Origin: Apostichopus parvimensis
Lineage: Eukaryota > Echinodermata > Holothuroidea > Aspidochirotida > Stichopodidae
Length of the DNA: 36,859 bases
Direction: 5' to 3'
NCBI GenBank assembly: GCA_000934455.1
Contig: KN886526.1
Span: forward strand, 39,238 to 76,096
The position numbers were made by a program, and so were the translations under genes. The notes under the pieces were generated by a model, which worked only from the letters and a program-made list of their open reading frames with translations, ran no database searches and was not told the DNA's origin. Shown here one piece after another: positions 19,692 through 31,600 of the stretch. How positions within the stretch are numbered: the first letter of the stretch is position 1; each line of letters starts with the position of its first letter.

Positions 19692-22600
19692 GTATGATAG
19701 TGATATGTCTTTTTCAGTTTCTCAATTACAATTTGAATGATTCTCAGTGCTACTTATTTCTAAGAAACGGTAGATATTGGTAAATTTATCGCAACCTCAG
19801 TGCTTTCAACAACCATGTCAACCTGATCGTTAGGCTATAACACTAGGCTTTTTAAAAGTATAGACAGCGATAGGTTTGGCTTTCAGTTTCAGAGGCTGTC
19901 AACTAAGTGAAGTCGTTTGCCATAGGTATAAAACTAGGCTTTTCTTAAGGTAAAGGCAGTCGTGCTATGTCATGAAAATATAAACTAATATGATGTCCTT
20001 AACCATAGGTTTAACATAAGTGGTATTTTTATTGGAACTTGGAAGGATGGGCCTACTGTTGTTTATTTCTGTAGGGTTTAGGAACTGAACAGTACCATGA
20101 AAGCAATACATAATTATGTAGTCTAGGCCAAGTTATGTAAGACAGAGTGATAATTTGGCAGCAGAAGTGTTCTTGGCATGCTGACCAAGGCAAGGCATAT
20201 GCCAAATTAGGCTCTAAATTGAGTATACTATGAATTATGATGTAAGCCTAGGCTAAGTTACAATACAACATAGGCTTAACTTAGTTGCACAGTGTCTGTC
20301 AGTGCACATCAAACCAGTTCTAACTGATATGCCTAATGTTATTTAACAGATCCATCAAGTTTGAACCACTCCCAATGTGAGAAGATATGTTTAGGCCCAC
20401 TGACAAAGATGGATGATTGAATGTGGTCGAAATTTAATCAGTAGTCAACAATGATAGGGATATGTCCATCCTGGGTTAGCGCCAGCAGTTCTTCATTATG
20501 AAGAATTTGCATTGTAATTTGAGATTGTCGGCAATAGTTACAATTACTGTAGCCGTAGGCATACATACTCAGCTCACAGTGTCTTCTGTCTCATAGCAAT
20601 TATAAGTTCATATGCAGAGCAGTTAGTGAAGAAAAACAGTCACAAGTAAGTTTTGAAGGTGTCCCAGATACCAAGAAGGGGAACCAACTAAAGTACATAT
20701 GACCTCTGTCAGGTTTCAGTTATTATCTCAGAGAGGTGTATGATATATTTTAGCTATATTGTCAAATGCATCATTTGAAAATTTCTCTCCTTCCTTTTAT
20801 ATCTTGCAGCATATGGTTTCCAGTTTTCGAGTGACTGAACTTCAAGTTCTTCTAGGTTTCGCGGGCAGAAACAAAAGTGGTAGAAAACATGAACTTCAGC
20901 AGAGAGCGTTATCACTTTTAGAGAAAGGTTGCAGTACTCCAATTCAAATAAAAATAAAGGAATTATATCGTCGTCGGTTTCCACGAAGGATGGTTATTCC
21001 GTCAGGACCTTCACAAACTGCCTCATTTTTAAGTCATTTGGTTGATCAGAATCAGAGGACATCAAATCCAGGCAGCTCTTATTCACCATCGAGTTCACAG
21101 CCACCCCTTCCTTCAATGCCTCAGAACTTACATTCACATGGATTCACAAGAACTCCAAAACTTGAACCTTTTAATGGATTACCACAGCTGTCCAGAAATT
21201 TAATAATACATCCCGATGTACATTACAGATCTCTTCCATTTTATGACCAATTAGCGGAACTTGTCAAACCATCAAGTTTGAGTGAGTTAAATCTTCAAAA
21301 GAAGTGTTCAGAGTACTCTCTTCTTGTTCATAGATAATCTCGAAAAATTCTCTTCAAAAGAAAAATTGTGTCTGCATTTGAGATGTACATTTTGTTAGTA
21401 ATGCATGATAATTGGTATGATGTCACAGATTCTCTGTTTTGATATTATGTCATTTGAGTTGATCCACTAGAATAATGTAAAGGTACCAGACATTTAACTG
21501 CAAATACAGTCTCATACATGTAGGAGCTTTTCGTATCCAAAACTGATTTACTTGTTGATCCAAAACTGTTGATCCAAATTTGTTGATCCAAAACTGATCA
21601 AAACTGATTTATTTGTTGTCATCCACTTGCTGTGGTCAGATATAATGGCATATTAACATATAAGAATAAATCACTTGTGGCAATATAAAGTAGTGTCTTA
21701 CTGGCATTGATTGTTCACTAGCTTCAAGTGGCGATAATTCTCTTTATTTAGTCTCTAGCACAGGCTTTAACTTACCACCTCATTATTGCAGCACAATCCA
21801 TCGGAATATGGGTATTATGAATTATCAATATGTTCTAGTGTTAAAGACAGTTTCCTTCGGAAGCAACTGTTCAGAGACACAGTCATTTACAATATTTTCG
21901 GCAAAGAAACTGTGACAACCCAACCACTGCTGAATTGATAAAAAGAACATTGGCATTCTGTGATTTATTAGTGTATTTTTTAAATATAGAGGAGGGGGGG
22001 TGGGGTGAAGATGTCTGTGATAAAAAATGAAAGTACTCTGAATTTTCCTTTTTTAAGCAATTTGGACTCTATTATTGGTGAGCATATTTTCTTGCTTGAT
22101 AATAAGAAAAACTTTCATTTTGAGACATGCAGGTAAGTCACCCTAACATTGTTTTTTTTTTTTTTTTTGGTTTTATAGTTTTCATTTAAATTAGTAGCTT
22201 ACCTGGCTGAATGTCATGTGGTACTTTTTGTCTTTAACATTCAGTGATGAGAGACAATGGTCAGCTGGATTTTGCCAAATGAATACTGTTATCAAATGTA
22301 TATTAGCCCTTTCTTAGAATTCTTCATTCTACGTAAGGTTGCACCAGATATCTGGTCCATCAGGATGATGAAAATTTATTCGGTTTTAGTTTGGTTCTAG
22401 CCAGATTTACAAAAGTTTCAGTCAGATCTTTGTCAAAGTCTGTCAAGAATTATTTAGGTCATTCCTTGTCCAATCACAAATGACTGTTGTTGACCCTCTC
22501 CAAAATATACCACTCTCATTGCATGATTAGAGCACCACAAAATAACATATTCTGAGAATTTCAGTTGCATTGCTTCAAAATCGCCCAATTTATCACACTT

Positions 22601-25600
22601 GAAAATTCTGCAATTTGTTGCCACTGTGGTATTTTCTTGATTTTTGAGGTCTGATTTCTTAGCAATTAAAATTCCAACTACCCTCCTAATATTACACAAG
22701 CTCATAGATTATGAACACTAACAACCAGGTCTGGAAATGCATAATGATTCCCAATACTGTACTGTAATACTATAAGATTCACAAAAGATTTTCCATTTCT
22801 TGTTCTAAAGATCTTTATCCAAAACAATCAAATTAATGGTGAAAACACATGTCTGTTTCGCTGGCTTCGTAGATTAGATGAGTTGATGATATCCTCATTC
22901 CTTCTTGGTTGTCAATTACGTATTAGATTGTTTTTGAACATGAAACTATGATGAAAATATGAACTATTTCCGCTCATGAACATGTGATCAAATTAAACCA
23001 AATTATCCAGTTTTCGGATGAATCTTAGAACCATAGAATTTCCTGACCCTGTGGAGCGTGTTAGGCATACTGCCAGAGAACAGAATTGAGAAAAAGGGAT
23101 CTGATAGGGGATGTAAAGAAATATGGATAGGTCGATAGCAATATGTCAGTGGATTCCATAAATACAATATAGCTTTCTTACAAAAAAGCTTGATTCTCAT
23201 GTTGTATTTAGGGTCATAAATTTGAAGTCACCTACTGTAAAGGTTCCAAATCCAGCTCAGGTTAAGATAAATTCTGTAGTACTCAGAAACAGATCTACAA
23301 TATTCTACTGTACAATATTTCTAAATTTGTTTGGCACTTAATTGTGTAGAGTACAGAAGAGGGTTCCTTTACCAACTTAAACAAACAGTACAGTAGGTGC
23401 CTACCGTACAGTTTACTGTGCACATGGTGGTATCATTCATATCAGTCCCATTTTAGTTCTTCCCAGCACAATTAGCCCTAGAACTAAATGTTCTATCGCT
23501 AACCTCAATGATTAAAACATTTTAAAATGCATGAATCCTTTAATATTTAATGAGAATGAAATGAAGTATTAATATAGGTGTGCTAAGGGACAACATGAAA
23601 ACGTACAGTTATTAAATTTGTTAGAAGTTGCATGTGTTCATGTATAGTACAAGAATGTATCCCAATGTAATTTAACTGTATTTAATCAATGGTGGAACTT
23701 TAACCATAAGATTGCCTAACCAACATCCCACAGATCTCTGAACAAGGAATCAACATGTTTTCATAAACATTTAATCCCACTCAAATAATCTCAAGGATTT
23801 ATTCAAACTGCATATTTTATCTTGTGTCTCATTGCATATTACAGTTCTTTACTGTACAGTACGTCCTGATAACTCTTTCTTGCGTCATTGTCACTTTCTA
23901 AAACAGGATAGTGTAAAGTTTGTGATCATTGAGGATCTCCTGTCCCCAAAAATCAGTAAACTTAAGTAAGAAATGTAAAAATTGATTGGAAATATCATTT
24001 CCCTCTTTCACTACCTTCTGAACATATTTACATCATTCCATACTTACTTTTGACAAGTTTGAAGATGAAGGAAGTTTTTCTCCATCCCCTTTTTTGTTTG
24101 GCTGATTTTTTTTCTCTTGGATTTTTTTCCCCTCTTTTGCACTTATTTCTTTCTCTCTTGACAAAAATATGCTTGGATATGTTTATTGCATCAATTTTAG
24201 TTTAGTCTAACATTATTTGGCTCTGTTCATGTTGATTATTCATCCTTTAAAAGCACTTAAATAGTTGGTTGCTTCTAGTTTTGTCAACAGAAAGTGCCAA
24301 GACGTACAAACCTTGTCAATTATTTTTAAGGAAAATTTGTATCAATTGATAGCATTTTACATACATGTACTGTATAGTACTGTTTTATTACATGTATGGC
24401 AAGCAGGATGTATAAGCCAAGAAGGATTAAGATATTTCCAAGTTAGCTAGTTCCTGTTAACAATAAGAATTACTGTACAGTGGGCTTGTACTGTAACATA
24501 TATACTTACTGCTTAATTGCTTTCAACTCCATAGTTCGTACCAGTACTGCAGTAATATGTGTGCGTTAAGCCTAGCCTCACATGGAAAGTTACACGTTCG
24601 TCATAGATGAACGTGATTCTTATTGGGTCAGCATTTAAACAAAACTACAGTATGAAATGTTTCCCGAAAGCTATTGAGGGCGTTATTGCAAAACTTAGCA
24701 TGCATAGGCTCCGAATGTGCGACATTATTAATTCACTTTGGCTTCGGCTTTGAGTACGTATCTGTATGTTGCCATCGTCGAGTTGGACGAATCTAACTGT
24801 ATTAGTAGTTACCCACTTTGCGATCCACGTTATAGTCATTGCCGTCTTTGCAATCTGCAGTCCCCCTCACAATGTTGCGAGGTCGGTAGGAGTGACTCCA
24901 TAGTTTTCACTTTCGGGAAACCAAAAAGTCTTCATGGCGTGAAATTTTGGTTTAGCTGAGTCGACGCTTCAGCATTCCAGGTTTTCAAGTCTGCAGTGTT
25001 AAAGTAATTTTGATTTTTGAACTGCATTAGCGGTTTTTGCCACATGCTGTTTGGAATTTCAAATATCGGATTTTGGAAATTAACATAATCCAACAGTTTC
25101 ATGAAGGTAAATAGTGGTGTGGCGGGGGTGGGAGAGGTGGTTCTAAAAGTCAACTCTTTCCTTTGTATTCAGTTTATATTCAGTGGGTGAAGTTTAACAA
25201 AGAGATCTTCTTTTGAATGACTTTGCATAAGGAAATAACTAGAACTGTACTGCTTGTAAGGTTACTGTGTAAAATGTCACTAATATGGTCAGGCATATCA
25301 ACCTACAAGACATTGTGGGACAACCTAGTGCCTACTGGTAGCCACAACTGTATAGAACCACCACTGGGAATCAGATAAAGAAATACAAATATACAGAGGA
25401 CCTCCCCAGCCTTTGCTGACCATGAAAGTGTTGCTGATCGATCTAAATCTAGCATTTTATGAAAAGAAATCTTGAGGCACTTTAGCAAGTGCTATACTAT
25501 ACATTTCCATCTTAAATTGTAAAGCAGACATCTTTCAAATGTTACATTTTCATGTAGCCTTTTCAACTGATGTAACAAGGAAATAAGGCCATAATTTGAA

Positions 25601-28600
25601 TAGCAGTTTAGTCAGGTTTAAGCATAGGCTGCACCAAAGCTGGTGTTATACGTATTCATCACCAATCGACACATCTCTCCCACTGTACATTGTACAATGT
25701 ACGCTGTAGTGACATACTGGTCCTTTTTTATTTTGCTGTTTCTTTGGATAATCAAATTTGCTGTTCAGACAACCAGGAAGAAGCTAAAAAAATTGCCCTG
25801 TCTACATAGATCAGAAAACAGTTATATACAAACTGTGTAAAATGTTTGGATTCTTGCCAAGACTTGTACCAAGTGGTACATACAGTACTGTATATCCAGG
25901 CATACAGGTATGTACTGTATGTGACTGGAGGCCAATGTTGCTGTACATACTAGTGTTTTACTGCGACCAAGAGCTAGTGAGAGTTGTGTTTGCTGCTTGT
26001 AGGAAAAAGTCAGTGTGTAGTATGTGTACTTTGTTGTATAAAATGTAACAGAGCGAAAGGGCTGGGTTATTTTAGGCAGGCAATATTTTGTCTTGCTTTC
26101 TTTAAAGTTCCTCGTTTCCTGAGGTGTTTGTATTAAAAGGTTTTTTTTTTAAAGTTTGCCACTCCACTACAAGATTACAACTGGTACTACTGTAGAATAC
26201 TAGCCCTGTGTTGTGTTTATAGTCTAAAGCCATTTACTGTACAGTGTTTTAGGTACTTTCCAATGGACCATGATCATTGCAGGATGTGTACTTTGCTGCC
26301 CATTGTTATTAAATAGTTTATTCCTTCCTTGGTTGAACCATCATTTGTTTCGTTTTTATTATCTAGACTTCACAGTAAGGCCTGACCCTGGCAGGATGTA
26401 TTGAGGAAAAATGTAATGCATTAAAAAATTTAAAGGGAAATTCCCACAGCAATTTATACCCAGTAAGTTGTGTAAATATACATCGTCAGCTAGCTTTGGT
26501 AACAGTTGAAGGTATGTTCAATCTGTATACAATAGATATGTTGAGTCAATGAGTACAATTGCTTTCATTTTATTGCTAGTTCAGTGCTACTATGGAAGTT
26601 CACTGTAGGGGCAGCCTAAATTGCTTTCATTTTGTTGCCACTGTAGTTCAGCTCTACTCTAAACTTAAGTACTACTTAGATGGGTAGCCAGTTCACACAT
26701 AACTTTGACCGTAATTACATAAGATTATGCTTTAAATTGCTGTAAAATAATACTGGACATACAGAGTACAGTACAGTGGAACTTTGTGCAACATCACTAA
26801 ATTCTATATAGCAATGTTCTAAACATAGCAAATACCTGTAGCATAGGAATTGCAACTTGTTAGGTCAGATATTATGAAGGAATTAGTTTAATCATCACAT
26901 TTAATAATAATAATCAGCAGTTATTTTTACAACGCTTAAGCGACCACAAATGTGGGAGAAACCTGCAAGGGCTTTTGTACTGAATTTTATTCCAGTTTTT
27001 TTACTGGAATGTTCAATAAAGCTGTTTTGTTGATCTTTGTTCAGCCCCTATATTATGCAGTATTGTTATCTTACAGTTCAAACTTGAAGAGATAATTGTT
27101 AAGAGTACCACAGATGATGTTTGATCTGGAATTTGAGTTTTTGTTAGTTTTTAAAAATGTTTGGAATGTACTTTCTGGCAAGAGGTGATTGTTCCATTCT
27201 AGGAGGACTACTGGTACAGGCCTTTTTGTTAGTGTTCATCCATTGGTTTTAATAGTTTATAAAAAGAATAAATATGACTTTCTTGGCAGAACTACAGTAT
27301 ACATGATACCAACAACAATTGTCATGCCTGTTGATGTGGTCCTAGAAATAATTGGTAACGTTTACCATTGCACTTATATAACCCATTCTTATGAGTTTAT
27401 ACCTTGTACAGTACTGTCTCTGTCTCTCTTAAAGGTAGATGTACATACTGTACTGTACAGTGTACACTGTTGAAAATTGTGAGTCAACACTAGAGTACAA
27501 CAAAACCAAATAGATACTGTACATGTGTGGCACGTTGAAACATCGAGATTTCTCTCATCATACGTTGTTTTCCTCTGGAGTAAAATACTGTGCATTTCTT
27601 TATCTATCTACTGTATGTAATTACTAGATCTATGTACGTGGTAACTTTTGTCACTGCATGAAATGACCAACACATCAAAACATTGTGTTGATTTCATGAA
27701 GACATACATACATTTTAATGGTCATAACCACTCAAACCTCTAAGTTTTAATTAGTTGACTAGCTTAAGTGACCTGTATCTAGGGCTTCCTGTCAACTTCA
27801 CCTACTGTACTGTAGAAAACATCATTTAAGCTCAATGCTGAGCCTGAGAAAGTGTTTTGAGAGGAGACGTGTAATTATCGTTGATTGTTAATGAATACAT
27901 TTATACACTAATCTGCAAAGTTAATGGGTTTTTTTTTGGGGGGGGGGAGGAGGCATGGGATGGGGTGGGGTAGATGCAAATTCTTCTTACAGACAGTTGT
28001 TATGTTTCTGGTGCTTGACCACCACAGCTCGCTTCAAAGTTCCTTTCGTAGAATTGAACCATTTTAATTTTATTGCTGCGACAGCATCTGTTGTCCAAAT
28101 TGAGTTGCTGGTATATAATACTGTACATAGTACAGTATATATGTCAGTAGTTCTCCTTGTGCAAACACTCCAGTATAGAGCTAAAATACATATTGCGACA
28201 CCTGTTTGCATTATTTAAATTGGATTTAGTTTCAGTTTCAGTTTTCCTTCCACAAATGCTGTAGAATGTAAGTACAGTAGTTCGTAATCAGATCTTGGCT
28301 TATTAATGACTGTACCATAAAGCTGCAAAGGGCTATTACAAATCTGTCCCTGAAATTAGTAGTTTAGACCTTTGTACCCTCAGAAATGGGTTATTTCTAA
28401 CACTTTTTAAGGAAGGTCAATTTTATTATAAATCATTTCAAACTTGACAAGCACACCCCACACAAACAAACACACATACAAACTTATACGCAAATAGTGC
28501 TGGAATACAGAAACAAAGCATATCAGATATATATCCTGTTGGCTTTTGAACTTTTCCTTTTGGCAGTTTATGGTAATGAGATACACAGGATACTATCCAG

Positions 28601-31600
28601 CAGTACATCCTTTAGTTGTGATTATTAATATCATTGATGTGAGTGGGTTCATTAGGGCTTTGAACCGCACATTAATATTAGGCATGTACAAGACTGTATT
28701 TAGCTTAATATGTAACGTTAACTAAAGATTGAGTTAGCAAAGGGATTTTGGCTTTGTATGAATAAGTTCATTACATTAGTTGTGATTATTATAAACATTG
28801 ATGTGAGTGGGTTCATTAGGGCTTTGATTACCATTGCTTTGCAGGAACTCCACACTTGTATTAGGCATGTACAAGACTGTATTTAGCTTAATATGTAACG
28901 TTAACTAAAGATTGAGTTAGGAAAGGGATTTTGGCTTTGTGTATGAATAAGTTCATTACTTTAGTTGTGATTATTATGATCATTGATGTGAGTGGGTTCA
29001 TTAGGGCTTTGATTTGCAGGAAATGCAGGCTTTGTACAAGACTGTATTTTAGCTAAATATATATGTAACGTTAACTAAAGATTGAGTTAGCAAAGGGAGT
29101 TTGGCTTTGTGTATGAATTAGCTCATTTGACATTCATTGCTTTAGTATTAGCTCTATATTTTATGCTTTAATCCTCAGATGCTACAGTATATATTGTACA
29201 CTACTGCTGAAGGAAATACTAGGTATTTGTAATCATTATGTTTTGCAAATGTAAGGAATAATACATTTAATTTTGTGAGACGTACAGTAATAATTTCTCA
29301 GCTCGATTAAGTTTTTGATAGTATTCAAATGATAAGTTTTTAACCATGTACATGTATTGTAAATGATTTAGTTACAATGTGAATATTATGTGGCTACCTA
29401 AAGGTGCTTCTATTGTATTTATAAAATGGTCAATTTGTGATACCTTTGTGGTAACGTTAACTAGTGCATAAAAGTACAATTCATTAGCATTCATGAATGT
29501 GTGAAGTTGATTTGAATTTTTGACGAAGAAGAAAAGTCATTTTAATTTTGAAAACAAAAGCTTAAAAGTTAAGTGCTGTCAGGAGTTTTTCAACACTGAT
29601 TACATGTTAATATTAAAGCTCCAAAATTACAATCTGGGAAAATAAGACAATTTAACCTCAAATACAGCAGTACTCATTATTTAAACATCAAATGGCTCTC
29701 ATCGAAAGTCTACTAAAGAGAGAAAAAAAATAAATTCTAAACTAATATTCTACAATTTGAGATGAGAAAAAAGTTCCATTTCAAAATTATAATTATTATT
29801 GTTATTATTATTATTATTTTTTAAAAATCTGAAACGAACAATCTGAGAATTACCTTCTTTGTTTGCCTTAGTGTACACTTTTATGGTATGAAAAGTTCTA
29901 ACTACTGGACCAAGTCTGAGGTTCATACTTTTACAATCATCACAGAATATCATGATAGTATAAAATAAAAGGAATTACATTAAGGCTATGATTACTGTTT
30001 CCAACTTTGCATATTAGTAATAGATATATCTGATACAAACTTAGTATATAACTATAATGAAATGATGACACATTATAATTAACTTAATTGCATGTAAATT
30101 AGATTACATCCCATTGTGCTGTATATTAATTTGGGTTGTATCAATTGATCCTTACTCATTATTACTTGGGCTAGCACTGTATCTCGTGCCTTCATTAGTG
30201 GATTCATTTTGTGCCATATTTGACATTTACGTGTTGGGAATAGATTGAGAAGAATGGTCTTCTTATTCATATTATTAATATGAAATTGGTCCAAGCTTCC
30301 CTTCTTGAGATATCCTGTTTATAAGGGTTCACAATTTGACCCCAGGTGACCCCAAATGACATTTGACCTCCACCAAAAACAACAGGGATCTTAAACTCAA
30401 TATGTGACCACTACATACTAAATATGAGATTGGTCCAATCTTCCCTTCATGAGATATCATGTTTACAAGATTTCCACAACTGTTTGAACCCTGGTGACCC
30501 GACCTTTGACCTCCCCAAAATCAATAGGCTTCTTCTACTCAATGTGGTACGCACCAAATTTGAGACTGGTCCAAGCTTCCCTTCTTGAGATAAAACTGTT
30601 TACAAGCAAAGTGTCACACACACACACACATACCCAAAACACTCATCCGCCTGCATAGCTACAAAGGTTACGATTATCATCAAAACCAAAAATGGCAACA
30701 ATGACCTTCACTCCCTGCACACTGTGCGATGCTAGAAAATCCACAACAGGAAAGTCTATGTGCCTGCATTATAGAAGGTTAATTAGATCTCAGTGAAAAG
30801 GTAGCCTAAGTGTTCTTATCCTTGGGAATAAATCAACCCAAGATATGATCATGGAGGTATGATTTGATTGACTTACAGTCCAGTAGACTTGCAAACCGGC
30901 AAACTGTACTATACAATATACTGTATATAAATACAAACTGAAACAGCACTCAGATAATACAAGGATAGTGCATTCAGATTAGAAATGTGCACTTTAGTTT
31001 GTGACACTAGATTGTTGAACGCTCTACTAGCAAAGAGTGCTCAATGAATTCAAATAAACAAGCTATTGTGGTGACCAATTTAAATGAAACTATTGATGTA
31101 GTCTATAGGATTATATGATCTCCTCTTCATGATAATGTGATTGTAACCATGTTAGCAACATTGAATAAACCTATTGGTTCAATTGTCTGTATTATAATAT
31201 TACAAAAGGCCATTGTACTCTGTGTGTAGTTTAGCCTACTGCTTTAGCCGGGCAAAATCTGCCTCCTTTCGGTTACAGTACCCCTTGTAACTTCAGACAT
31301 ACAGTATTTCCCTGCGTAGGCCTATTTAATTATCTACATGGTTATTTTAAAGTGAATCATTTAGTAAATATTCAAAAGAGATTACTTGCACATCATAGAC
31401 AATCCAACAATTATAATGGAAAGCAATGATGCACTGAAGCTTGTAGCCTAATTATTTGAGATTTCAATGTGGAGAGAAAACAACAAATGAAAAGTGACCC
31501 TTCCTCCCCCCCTTTCCATGCCCCCAGCCCCCCACCCCCTCTCCATTGTTTCAGTGGTTATGCGTATATTCATATTAATCTGGACTTGAAGATAATCGTG

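Noticed and set aside
20759..20809. Methionine at 20759 as the PIAS start
   Set aside because: The stretch before HMVSSF is a T/C-rich splice acceptor, and MASNEDLK at 19668 supplies the normal first exon.
21282..21337. Continuation of PIAS exon 2 to the stop at 21337
   Set aside because: The family match ends at KPSSL, where a GTGAGT donor occurs, and exon 3 joins in phase. The last 18 codons are intron.
27189..27473. 94-codon open frame in PIAS intron 2
   Set aside because: It runs through TACTGTACAGTA words and lacks any recognisable protein character.
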